NCBI GenBank assembly: GCA_015069205.1
Contig: SVIZ01000002.1
Coordinates: forward strand, 1-64,000
Direction: 5' to 3'
Origin: Oscillospiraceae bacterium
Lineage (GTDB): Bacteria > Bacillota > Clostridia > Saccharofermentanales > Saccharofermentanaceae
Length of the DNA stretch: 64,000 nt
The position numbers were made by a program, and so were the translations under genes. Each line of letters opens with the position of its first letter. Positions within the stretch are counted from its first letter, which is position 1. This document shows positions 1-7,814 of this stretch, in pieces. The notes under the pieces were generated by a model, which was not told the DNA's origin, ran no database searches, and worked only from the letters and a program-made list of their open reading frames with translations.

Positions 1-41
1 AGATTTCTTTCTTTATTTCAAAACTGTATTTCATATAAAGA

Positions 42-68
42 CCCCCGAAGTTTGTCCAACTTCGGGGG
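42..68 (-). terminator. Rho-independent terminator of the xylosidase gene
   Basis: Perfect 9-bp stem CCCCCGAAG / CTTCGGGGG around a 9-nt loop, 47 nt after the stop codon of the minus-strand xylosidase gene. Read on the minus strand it is followed by a modest U-rich stretch (TCTTTATAT). Confidence 0.7.
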
Positions 69-114
69 TTCACTTCAAAAGTGACAGCCTCCTGCAATCA
101 GCATTATGTCAGCC

Positions 115-2103
115 TTACAGCACTACGTTCTTATCCTTAAGATCGAGTGAAGCGAACGGACCGGGGATGATGGCTGAGCGCTTGTTTCCGAAGTAGTCGG
201 TATCGAAGATGATGTCGTTTCCGTCGGCATCTTCGAAGCGCTGGTTCGGTTCGAATACTCTGCCCAATGTATCTGTCTCAACAAGCGAAGAGGTGAACGA
301 TCCCATAGCGTCAGCGAGGTTCGTATCAAGATATACGTCATCGCCTTCTTCACGGATGTTAACGTAAACGTCAGTCTTGTCATCGAATAAGTAGTTTTCT
401 TCCTTGCAGAAGTGGAGAGCGCCGCCTAAGTAAGCGTTGCCTTCGATCCAGACAGGGAGCTTGTCGAAGTGGGCCGATGCGATCTTCATCATGTCGGGCG
501 TCTCGCTCTCGAGATCGAATCTCTTGATCCAGTCTTCGTAGATCGGATAGTGATCCCAGACATGTGTGCCGACAACTCTTTCTTCCTCTTCGATATTGCC
601 GCTCGGGAAGCGTGATACGAGAGAAGCCTTTGTCTGTCTCTGGAAGAAGATGTTGTTATAGAATCTGTCGTCGCCGTGAAGGATGGTCATGAAGCCCGTG
701 ACTTCCGTTCTGTGCGGGAAGTGATAAGGTGTGTAACGCCAGTCTGTGCCTGCGCCTACGGATGTGAATGCGCCGCAGATCAAGTTGTGGACCATAGCGA
801 CACCCTGTGTGGCGATACGGAGTGAGACATCGGAGAGCAGGATATTGTTGTCGATGAGAGTAGGACCATGTCCGACCTCAACGAAAATATCCTCGCTGCC
901 CATTGCGCCGTCCAGAGGTGTAGCGAATGCGGGACGCTGGTTGTCGTGCAGGAGATTCTGCGTGATCCTTGTGCCCTGTGCTTCCCAGTCTGTCCAGATA
1001 CCCATTGTTGAATGGTGGATGTGGTTGCGTCTCATTACGACGTCGATGGCTGCGTGGAGCTTGATGCCTGCAACTTCAGCACCGCCAAGTTCCATCATGT
1101 TGTTGATGTGATGGATGTGGTTGTCTTCGATGATGGAGAATACTGCACCCATACGGCCGATGATGCCGCCCTGCTCACAGTGGTGGATGTTGTTGCGGCG
1201 GACGATGTGGCTGCCGATGTTTTCCTTGAGCCAGCCGTGATACTGGCCGCGGCATACCGCGTCACGCTCCATCTGCGTAGGGCTCTTGAGCTTCTTATAT
1301 GTGAAGTAGTGGTTGTTCTCGGGATCGAGATATTTTCCGAGACCGATACCGGAGCACTTTGCGAAGTAGACTTCGTTGTCTTCAATGATCCAGCCCTTGG
1401 ACCAGTGAGGCCCGATCATGCCTTCCTGCCATGCAGCCGGAGGTGCCCAGTTTGTAGCAGCTTTGCAGATCTTGAATCCTCTTACGGTGATGTAGTTTCT
1501 TCCTGTCTCAGCAGGGAAGAAGCACATTCTTCTTACGTTGATCTCAGTCATTTCCTCATTCGGATTGAGGCCGGAGTAGTTTGCGTAGATGGTAGTTGTG
1601 TCGCCGTTTACTTCTGCGTACCACTTGTAAGATGCTTCTTCAGGCACCCAGGAATGAGGCCACGGCTTTGCTTCGATTACTTCTTCAACGGATGCTGCTT
1701 CATAAAGGCGGCGGTCGTTGATATAAACGCAACCGACGTGCTTTTCGCGCTTTGCAAAATACCAGTCGCCGTATACGTATGTTGAATAAGGATTATATTC
1801 GGGATCGAACATTGAGTTATCAACCTTTGCAACCCAAATGTCGCCCTGGTACTGTTCCCAGTTGGTGATGCGCTCTGCACCCGTGATAGTTGCTCCGAGA
1901 GGTTCGTCGCTAACGTATGTGATGCGCGCATCTTCGGTACCGCCGTTCTTGGGTGAGACATATTCTCTGTATACACCGGGTGCTACGTGGACTGTATCGC
2001 CGGGATTTGCAATTGCTGCTGCTTCCGAGATAGTTCCGAACGGCTTTTCCTTTGAGCCGTCGCCTGAGTTGTTAAGAGCCTTGATGTCTACATAGATGTC
2101 CAT
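115..2103 (-). CDS. GH120 family beta-xylosidase, right-handed beta-helix
   Basis: A 662-aa cytoplasmic-type protein without signal peptide. From memory of the family it closely follows the GH120 xylosidase XylC of Thermoanaerobacterium: the N-terminal beta-helix start (DGSKEKPFGTISEAA, GDTVHVAPGVYREYV), the INVRRMCFFPAETG segment, WAPPAAWQEGMIGPHWSKGW and GIKLHAAIDV all have counterparts there. The family nucleophile Asp lies in WTDWEAQGTR and the general acid/base Glu in DIFVEVGHGP; both are present. Between them this protein has about 15 extra residues (QRPAFATPLDGAMGSE). The role would be release of xylose from short xylo-oligosaccharides taken into the cell. ATG at 2103 is chosen because AAGAGGT lies 7 nt upstream; the open frame extends 25 codons further without a ribosome site. 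It is a single gene, divergent from padR, with its own terminator. Confidence 0.88.
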   Translation of the reverse strand: MDIYVDIKALNNSGDGSKEKPFGTISEAAAIANPGDTVHVAPGVYREYVSPKNGGTEDARITYVSDEPLGATITGAERITNWEQYQGDIWVAKVDNSMFDPEYNPYSTYVYGDWYFAKREKHVGCVYINDRRLYEAASVEEVIEAKPWPHSWVPEEASYKWYAEVNGDTTTIYANYSGLNPNEEMTEINVRRMCFFPAETGRNYITVRGFKICKAATNWAPPAAWQEGMIGPHWSKGWIIEDNEVYFAKCSGIGLGKYLDPENNHYFTYKKLKSPTQMERDAVCRGQYHGWLKENIGSHIVRRNNIHHCEQGGIIGRMGAVFSIIEDNHIHHINNMMELGGAEVAGIKLHAAIDVVMRRNHIHHSTMGIWTDWEAQGTRITQNLLHDNQRPAFATPLDGAMGSEDIFVEVGHGPTLIDNNILLSDVSLRIATQGVAMVHNLICGAFTSVGAGTDWRYTPYHFPHRTEVTGFMTILHGDDRFYNNIFFQRQTKASLVSRFPSGNIEEEERVVGTHVWDHYPIYEDWIKRFDLESETPDMMKIASAHFDKLPVWIEGNAYLGGALHFCKEENYLFDDKTDVYVNIREEGDDVYLDTNLADAMGSFTSSLVETDTLGRVFEPNQRFEDADGNDIIFDTDYFGNKRSAIIPGPFASLDLKDKNVVL

Positions 2104-2253
2104 GGCAGTACCTCTTTTCGCGGGAGATTCTAGATATAAGTTAAATATATCAACGCACAAAATATATGTATATAACAATTCGGGATAATAGTGTCGCAGT
2201 TCTTCGGGAACAAGTGAAGATCGGCATTCCCGGAGATATTTCGAAATTAGTTG

Positions 2254-2282
2254 TTGACAGTCCTTAGGGGCGGTGTTATAGT
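2254..2282 (+). promoter_or_regulatory. Sigma-A promoter of the padR operon
   Basis: TTGACA at 2254-2259, 17-nt spacer, TATAGT at 2277-2282. It lies 83 nt before the padR start codon, so a leader of about 75 nt is expected. Confidence 0.75.
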
Positions 2283-2330
2283 TACTACGACAGACATAGT
2301 ACGACAGTCATAGCAACGGCACTCGTAGTA
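2283..2330 (+). promoter_or_regulatory. Candidate PadR operator: direct and inverted repeats
   Basis: Directly after the -10 box are two copies of ACGACAG with a 14-nt period (2287-2293 and 2301-2307). An inverted pair TACTACGA (2283-2290) / TCGTAGTA (2323-2330) encloses them. The position over the start of transcription fits autorepression by the PadR protein encoded next. The assignment is inference. Confidence 0.45.
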
Positions 2331-2364
2331 CGCCTGACGTAATAAAAAGGGAAGGAGATAGATT

Positions 2365-2712
2365 ATGGCAGAGATCAGCAGTGATGTTATCAGAGGATAT
2401 AACGACATCATTATCTTGTTCTTGCTTCTTAACAGCCCGTCATACGGATATGAGATCTCAAAGCAGATCAGAAACCTATCTGAAGATAAGTACATCATCA
2501 AGGAAACAACGCTCTACTCCGCGTTCACGAGAATGGAGAAGAACGGATTCATCGAATCATTCGTTGATGAAGACATGGCAGGCGGCAAGAAGAGAACCTA
2601 CTATCGTTTAACTGAAGCCGGCAGGGAGCATTACCGTGCTAAGTGCGAAGAATGGAAACTCACTAAGGAAGTAATTGAAAAGTTTATCGCGGATGAGGGG
2701 GCATTTTTATGA
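2365..2712 (+). CDS. PadR family transcriptional regulator
   Basis: A 115-aa winged-helix protein of the short PadR (PadR-s1) type. The N-terminal half shows the family pattern (IILFLLLNSPSYGYEISKQI, then the recognition helix and KKNGFIE); GGKKRTYYRLTEAGREHY is the beta-wing. A C-terminal helix for dimerisation follows. A strong ribosome site (GGAAGGAGATAG) precedes ATG 2365. Its TGA overlaps the ATG of the following membrane-protein gene by 4 nt (ATGA), so translation is coupled. Pairing of a PadR repressor with a HAAS-domain membrane protein is a common arrangement in Bacillota, in which the regulator controls its own operon. The inducing signal is unknown. Confidence 0.92.
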   Translation: MAEISSDVIRGYNDIIILFLLLNSPSYGYEISKQIRNLSEDKYIIKETTLYSAFTRMEKNGFIESFVDEDMAGGKKRTYYRLTEAGREHYRAKCEEWKLTKEVIEKFIADEGAFL

Positions 2713-4340
2713 ACGCTATAAGAAACTATCTGGACAATATGTTCCGCAATCTTCCGAATACGGAAGAAGTAAGAAGAGCCAAGACTGAGCTCCTCGAGAT
2801 GATGGAAGATAAGTACGAAGAACTTATCAAGGAAGGCAAGACAGAGAACGAAGCAGTCGGTATCGTAATCTCAGAATTCGGTAACCTCGATGAGCTCGCA
2901 GAATCTCTCGGAATCTCAGAAGCAGTTGCAGAAAATCCCGATGAGAACAAGCCGATGCTCTCACTCGACAGAGTTAAGGAATACCTGGGCATGATGGGCC
3001 AGCATTCAATGCTCGTTCCTCTCGCGATCGGACTTTGCATTTTTTCTGTTGCATTCAACATCATTGCAGATGCGATTCCGGGAGTCCCCGAGATTCTGGG
3101 TGTTGTCTGCATGTTCCTTTCGATCGGTGTTGCAGTAGGACTGTTCATCTACGAAGGAATTAAAAAGAATCAATATAATGAAATATATAAAAAGGAATGC
3201 TCACTCAGCATTGAATCAGCTGAGTATGTAAGAGGCATCAGAAAGAGCTACAAGTCAACATATGCACTTATGAGTTCATTCGGTATCTGCCTTTGCATCC
3301 TGAGCATCTTAAACCCGATGATCATCGGCAGTATTCCTTTCATAAATGATAATTTCGGCGCAGTATTGTTCTTCCTGTTCATTGCTCTCGGTGTATTCCT
3401 CATTACATCAGCAAACATCAGAATGAACGGCTATGACAGACTTCTTGAGCTCAATGAAGCGGGCAAGATGAGCGAGGAATTCGTTCCCAAGTCAGACCGC
3501 AAGGTCAACAAAACACCCATCATCATCTGTGCAGTTGTAGCACTTTGCGTTGCATTTACATTCGGAGGAATCAGCGTAGTCAGATCACTCATGGCAAGTG
3601 AATTCATAAAGGGTGATTATGTGACTGAGACCATGAGCACAACATATGATGAGATCGCTGAAAATTCCGGTGAGGAATTAAAGACGATAAATGTTGATGC
3701 AGATGCATTGGAAGTATGCATCAAGAGAGGCGAAGGCGAAGGCCTCATAAGTGTTGATTATTCAGGCCCTGTAAACATCAAGCCGGAAGTCACTTTTGAA
3801 AATGGTAAGCTCGTTGTTAAGCAGCGCGGAAAAGGATTTAATTTCAGTACAAATAATTTCAACGGTCCTTCACTTGAGATCGTGATCGGTGAAGATGTAA
3901 ATCTCGAGGATTTCGAGATGAAGATAAATGCAGGCAACATCAAGATCAACGGCGTAACCATAGATTATGTATACGGTGAGATCGATGCAGGAAACATAGA
4001 GATAAATGACTGCACCCTTAAAAAAGTTGATTTCGATATCGATGCAGGTAACTACAACATTAAGGATTCTGAGATCGGCAAGCTTAACATCGATACTGAT
4101 GCAGGCAACATCGAGATCAAGGATACAAAGCTCACGGATGTTGAGATCGTAACAGATTTCGGCAGCGTTGATATCGAAGGCCTGGATGACATTGATTCAT
4201 ATGAAATCGAGTGTGAAGTTGATGCAGGCATTATCAGTGTAGGCAGCACAGAGACCGTAGGACATTACAAGTCACAGGGATCCGGAGATGGCACTATCAA
4301 GATCAATGTTGATGCAGGTAACATCGAGATCGATGACTGA
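2709..4340 (+). CDS. HAAS-domain (DUF1700-like) membrane protein with DUF4097-type beta-repeat domain
   Basis: 543 aa in three parts. Residues 1-75 form a helical HAAS-like domain (LPNTEEVRRAKTELLEMMEDKY ends in the family's characteristic acidic helix region). Next come about five transmembrane segments (roughly 98-150, 190-240, 270-295), with VNKTPIIICAVVALCVAF as the last. The C-terminal 230 residues are extracytoplasmic, rich in beta strand, and repeat a DAGNIEI-like unit about seven times, as in DUF4097 / LiaX-type putative adhesin domains. The gene is translationally coupled to padR. By analogy with this family it probably takes part in an envelope-stress response, but the ligand is not known. 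Confidence 0.8.
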   Translation: MNAIRNYLDNMFRNLPNTEEVRRAKTELLEMMEDKYEELIKEGKTENEAVGIVISEFGNLDELAESLGISEAVAENPDENKPMLSLDRVKEYLGMMGQHSMLVPLAIGLCIFSVAFNIIADAIPGVPEILGVVCMFLSIGVAVGLFIYEGIKKNQYNEIYKKECSLSIESAEYVRGIRKSYKSTYALMSSFGICLCILSILNPMIIGSIPFINDNFGAVLFFLFIALGVFLITSANIRMNGYDRLLELNEAGKMSEEFVPKSDRKVNKTPIIICAVVALCVAFTFGGISVVRSLMASEFIKGDYVTETMSTTYDEIAENSGEELKTINVDADALEVCIKRGEGEGLISVDYSGPVNIKPEVTFENGKLVVKQRGKGFNFSTNNFNGPSLEIVIGEDVNLEDFEMKINAGNIKINGVTIDYVYGEIDAGNIEINDCTLKKVDFDIDAGNYNIKDSEIGKLNIDTDAGNIEIKDTKLTDVEIVTDFGSVDIEGLDDIDSYEIECEVDAGIISVGSTETVGHYKSQGSGDGTIKINVDAGNIEIDD

Positions 4341-4420
4341 CCCTCGAGCGCGGGATAAGGAATAGAATAGTAACTAACCTTACTATAAAGGCAAGGCAGA
4401 CCAAAAAGGAGGTACGAAGA

Positions 4421-4840
4421 ATGACCGACAAGAATGTGATTTCCAGTCTTTGCCAAAAGGCAATCGACATGAGATCTGAAAGTTATGCTCCATATTCGGA
4501 TTTTGCGGTAGGCAGCGCAGTGCTCTTAAGTGACGGAACCGTATACACCGGTTGCAATATCGAGAACAGCGCATTCGGCCCCTCCATATGTGCTGAACGG
4601 ACTGCGATTTTTAAAGCGGTGTCGGAAGGCCGCAAAGACTTCGTTGCCATAGCGATAGCAGGCGGCAAAAGGGATGGAGAATTACAGTATTGTGCACCGT
4701 GCGGCGTTTGCCGGCAGGTGATGAGAGAATTTTGCGATTCGTCTTTTAAGATCTGCCTTGCCAAAAGCGCTGAGGACTACAAGGAATTCACATTGGGTGA
4801 ACTCCTTCCGGAAAGTTTTGGTCCGGATAATCTCAATTAG
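4421..4840 (+). CDS. cdd: Cytidine deaminase
   Basis: A 139-aa protein of the usual tetrameric cytidine deaminase length. It hydrolyses cytidine and deoxycytidine to uridine forms in pyrimidine salvage, in the cytoplasm. The zinc site is complete: CAE at residues 57-59 (Cys ligand and catalytic Glu) and PCGVC with Cys94 and Cys97. The substrate loop (TGCNIENSAFG) is also present. The ribosome site AAAGGAGG is well spaced before ATG 4421. It lies 80 nt after the HAAS protein gene, so it could share that transcript. Confidence 0.95.
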   Translation: MTDKNVISSLCQKAIDMRSESYAPYSDFAVGSAVLLSDGTVYTGCNIENSAFGPSICAERTAIFKAVSEGRKDFVAIAIAGGKRDGELQYCAPCGVCRQVMREFCDSSFKICLAKSAEDYKEFTLGELLPESFGPDNLN

Positions 4841-4861
4841 TAAAAATCGGAGGTATAACTT

Positions 4862-4933
4862 ATGTCCCCGTTAATAAATTTTGGAAGTATTTTCGGGGGA
4901 GCTCGGCGATTGCCTCCGAGAATAATGGAATAA
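4862..4933 (+). CDS. Possible 23-aa small protein
   Basis: A short reading frame (start MSPLINFGSIF, 23 codons plus TAA) begins 8 nt after a strong GGAGG, 21 nt beyond the cdd stop. It has an Arg-rich end (ARRLPPRIME). The ribosome site is better than for many real genes here, but the product matches nothing I recognise. It may be a real microprotein or a leader peptide for the gene after the hairpin at 4969. Confidence 0.3.
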   Translation: MSPLINFGSIFGGARRLPPRIME

Positions 4934-4968
4934 GGATTAAGGAATTAGGGAAGATCAAGAAAATCAAG

Positions 4969-5000
4969 CAGCCGGGCATTTGTCCGGCTGTTACTATTTT
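4969..5000 (+). terminator. Hairpin terminator or attenuator before the hydrolase gene
   Basis: Perfect 7-bp stem CAGCCGG (4969-4975) / CCGGCTG (4984-4990), then TTACTATTTT. It ends directly at the ribosome site (AAGGAG) of the next gene, so it could terminate the cdd transcript or control read-through into the hydrolase. Confidence 0.55.
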
Positions 5001-5013
5001 AAGGAGTAAGGGT

Positions 5014-5961
5014 ATGAAGAAAGCATTGAAAGTAGTTGGTAAAGTTTTACTCGGAATTGTTGCCGTATTAGCAGTTTTCCTGATCGGTACATGCGTATAC
5101 GACAAGATCTGCTTAGCGTCCGAAAAGGATTTACTCGAGAACCAGATCTACGGCCAGAAGGTTGAAGTATATGGCCACGACATGAGCATTTATGTATCAG
5201 GTTCAGGCGACCATACACTGGTATTTATGGCAGGCTCGGGTGACAGTGCGCCGATCATCGGTTATAAGAATTTCATTGACCGTTTTGATGAGGATTACAG
5301 AGTTGTAGTTATCGAGAAATTCGGATACGGATTCAGCGACGCTTTTGACGGATCAAGAGACGTCGAGACGAGAGTTGCACAGAACAGGGAAGCGCTTAAA
5401 AAGGCCGGAATCGAAGGCCCTTACATCCTTTGCCCTCACTCATATTCAGGCCTCGAGTCAGTCTACTGGGCTCAGAATTTTCCTGAAGAAGTCGAAGCTA
5501 TCGTAGGTCTTGACATGGCTGTTCCCGCCGCATATGACATGATGGATGAGAAGCATATAGCTTCGGAATCTTCAGTGTATTTCTGGTCGAGAGTTGCAAG
5601 GAATGCGGGAATCGTAAGACTCATTGCAGGCGCTACGATCCCTGAAGGTTATTCCGATATGGAAGTAAAGAGTGCAATGGCACTTGTGTGCAGCAGGTTC
5701 TCGAATGAGACATTTGCGAATGAATCCAAATACATCATTCACGACCGCACGGTCATCGAGAGCCAGGCAATGCCTGACGTTCCTACTCTTTTAATCGTTT
5801 CTGACGGAACCATTGACGAAGGCTGGATTGGCTTTGAGAACGACTATGCCGAACAGATCACTGATGTAACAACAGTTCAGCTTGACTGCGGCCACTCAGT
5901 GTATATAGAAGAACCCGATAAGTGCGAAGAGGCGATCCGTGAGTTCATGAAGGGATTGTAA
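5014..5961 (+). CDS. Membrane-anchored alpha/beta hydrolase
   Basis: 315 aa. An N-terminal hydrophobic segment (about residues 12-30) acts as signal anchor, so the hydrolase domain is probably outside the membrane. Alpha/beta-hydrolase landmarks: LVFMAGSGDSAP (oxyanion-loop region), VVVIEKFGYGFSD, nucleophile Ser in the elbow PHSYSG, and C-terminal catalytic His in CGHSVYIEEP. The elbow deviates from the usual G-x-S-x-G because its first Gly is Pro. The lid region carries Trp and Tyr residues. The substrate is unknown; an esterase or lipase-like role is most likely. The ribosome site is AAGGAG. It is monocistronic or weakly coupled to the hairpin upstream. Confidence 0.8.
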   Translation: MKKALKVVGKVLLGIVAVLAVFLIGTCVYDKICLASEKDLLENQIYGQKVEVYGHDMSIYVSGSGDHTLVFMAGSGDSAPIIGYKNFIDRFDEDYRVVVIEKFGYGFSDAFDGSRDVETRVAQNREALKKAGIEGPYILCPHSYSGLESVYWAQNFPEEVEAIVGLDMAVPAAYDMMDEKHIASESSVYFWSRVARNAGIVRLIAGATIPEGYSDMEVKSAMALVCSRFSNETFANESKYIIHDRTVIESQAMPDVPTLLIVSDGTIDEGWIGFENDYAEQITDVTTVQLDCGHSVYIEEPDKCEEAIREFMKGL

Positions 5962-6032
5962 TCCGCCTAGTAGCATTACAGACAATAATGATGTTAAAAT
6001 CAGAATTAATAATATAGAAGGAAGCTTTTAAA

Positions 6033-7757
6033 GTGACCGCGTATTACGAAATATTATTCGGTTTGTCGATCGTACTGACACTGATATATCTGGCAATCTG
6101 GCATAAGCATTTTGATGTGCATATCACACTCATTTTTGCTTTCATTCCGATTGCCAATCTTGGATATGCGATCCTGGCGCACTCGAGAAATCTCGACACG
6201 GCGCTGGCAGCCATAAAAGTCACTTATATAGGCGGGTGTTTTCTCGCATTATTCATCTGCCAGAGTATCTTCAGTTTGTGCCACATCAACCTTAAAAGGT
6301 GGATGAGTGCAGGCCTTACGATCCTCAGCATGATCAGCTTTTCGTTTGTATTATCCATAGGCAATTCACCCTACTTTTACAAGACGGTCAGGTTTGAGAT
6401 CAGCAAGGGAATGGGCAGGCTCGTTAAGACATACGGATTTGCACACACTCTGACATACGTCATAATCACGTTCTTCATCATCATCAGTTTTGTCGCGATG
6501 ATCTACAGCCTCATCAAAAAGAAGGATGTGTCGAACAAGACCATAGTGCTTCTGATGTTCCCTGCGGCAGTATCGTTCCTGAGTTATTTTGTCGGCAAGT
6601 TTTTGCCTGCTGGGATCGAAGCAATGCCTTTGTCTTATGTCTTTGCACAGGTGATATATCTCATCATAGTTCACAGGCTCTGCCTTTACGATGTAACGGA
6701 TCTCGGTGTTGATACGCTGGTCAACAAAGGTGATACGGGATTTATCTCCATCGACTTTAACGATAACTTCCTGGGTGCCAACGAAGTGGGAATGAAGGTT
6801 TTTCCTGAACTTCAAAAGATCAACGTCGACTCATATGCGGGCCGAAATATCGCGATCAAGAAAACGCTTCTCAAGTGGCTTGAGCACTTCAAAAAAGATG
6901 AGGGATGTGACCATTTCTATTACGAGCTTGATGACAGGATCTATCTCATAAAGATCAGCTATCTTTTCGATGGAAAGCACAGGGTTGGATATCAGTTCAT
7001 TATCACGGATGATACCGATTCAAGAAAGTACATGAAGCTTCTTGCAAACTATAACGACCAGTTGTCTGAAGAGGTTGCTGAGAAAACAGAAGACATCATC
7101 CAGATGCATAACAGACTGATCCTCGGCATGGCTACCATGGTCGAGAGCCGCGACAACTCGACAGGCGGTCACATCAGACGTACAAGTGATGTCGTTAAGA
7201 TCCTGATAGATGAGATAAAGAAGGACACCGGCAACAAGAAGAATATGCTGATGCTCTTTGGCATTGACGGCCTCACGGAAGAGTTCTGCAAGAACGTTAT
7301 CCAGGCAGCTCCGATGCATGACCTGGGCAAGATTGCGGTCGATGATGCAGTCCTCAGAAAGCCCGGCAAGTTTACCGATGAGGAATATGAGAAAATGAAG
7401 GCCCACGCCGCAGAAGGCGCGCGCATTGTCGATTCGATACTGGAAGGAACCGGCAACGAAGCGTTCCATAAAGTTGCAGTAAATGTTGCGCATTACCACC
7501 ATGAGAGATGGGACGGCTCGGGTTATCCTGAAGGTCTTAAAGGTGAGGAGATTCCGATCGAAGCGCGCATCATGGCGGTCGCCGATGTTTACGATGCGCT
7601 TGTCAGCAAACGTGTTTATAAGGATAAGTTTTCTTTTGAGGATGCAGACAATATCATGATGGAAAGCTTCGGAAAGCACTTCGATAAGAGGCTTGAGCGT
7701 TATTACGTATCTGCAAAACCGCGTCTTGAGGAGTATTATAAGAGCATGGGCGACTGA
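6033..7757 (+). CDS. 7TM-sensor HD-GYP domain protein, probable c-di-GMP phosphodiesterase
   Basis: 574 aa. The first ~220 residues form seven membrane helices like the N-terminal 7TM sensor of some histidine kinases. A PAS-like region follows (about 225-335), then a short coiled segment. The HD-GYP domain runs from residue 360 to the end, with HD in PMHDLGKIAV (around 427) and the signature HHERWDGSGYPEG (around 490-500), so metal ligands and the GYP motif are intact. The expected activity is hydrolysis of cyclic di-GMP in response to a membrane-perceived signal. The start codon is GTG at 6033 with GAAGGAAG upstream. No diguanylate cyclase (GGDEF) gene is seen in this window. Confidence 0.9.
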   Translation: MTAYYEILFGLSIVLTLIYLAIWHKHFDVHITLIFAFIPIANLGYAILAHSRNLDTALAAIKVTYIGGCFLALFICQSIFSLCHINLKRWMSAGLTILSMISFSFVLSIGNSPYFYKTVRFEISKGMGRLVKTYGFAHTLTYVIITFFIIISFVAMIYSLIKKKDVSNKTIVLLMFPAAVSFLSYFVGKFLPAGIEAMPLSYVFAQVIYLIIVHRLCLYDVTDLGVDTLVNKGDTGFISIDFNDNFLGANEVGMKVFPELQKINVDSYAGRNIAIKKTLLKWLEHFKKDEGCDHFYYELDDRIYLIKISYLFDGKHRVGYQFIITDDTDSRKYMKLLANYNDQLSEEVAEKTEDIIQMHNRLILGMATMVESRDNSTGGHIRRTSDVVKILIDEIKKDTGNKKNMLMLFGIDGLTEEFCKNVIQAAPMHDLGKIAVDDAVLRKPGKFTDEEYEKMKAHAAEGARIVDSILEGTGNEAFHKVAVNVAHYHHERWDGSGYPEGLKGEEIPIEARIMAVADVYDALVSKRVYKDKFSFEDADNIMMESFGKHFDKRLERYYVSAKPRLEEYYKSMGD

Positions 7758-7814
7758 CGATGTCCGGATCTTTCAGACTGATTGGCCGCACCGATCAATA
7801 TGGAGGATATATCT

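Noticed and set aside
1012..1785. 257-codon plus-strand frame inside the xylosidase gene
   Set aside because: It is the antisense shadow of the beta-helix coding region, rich in Val, Ala and Asp, with no ribosome site.
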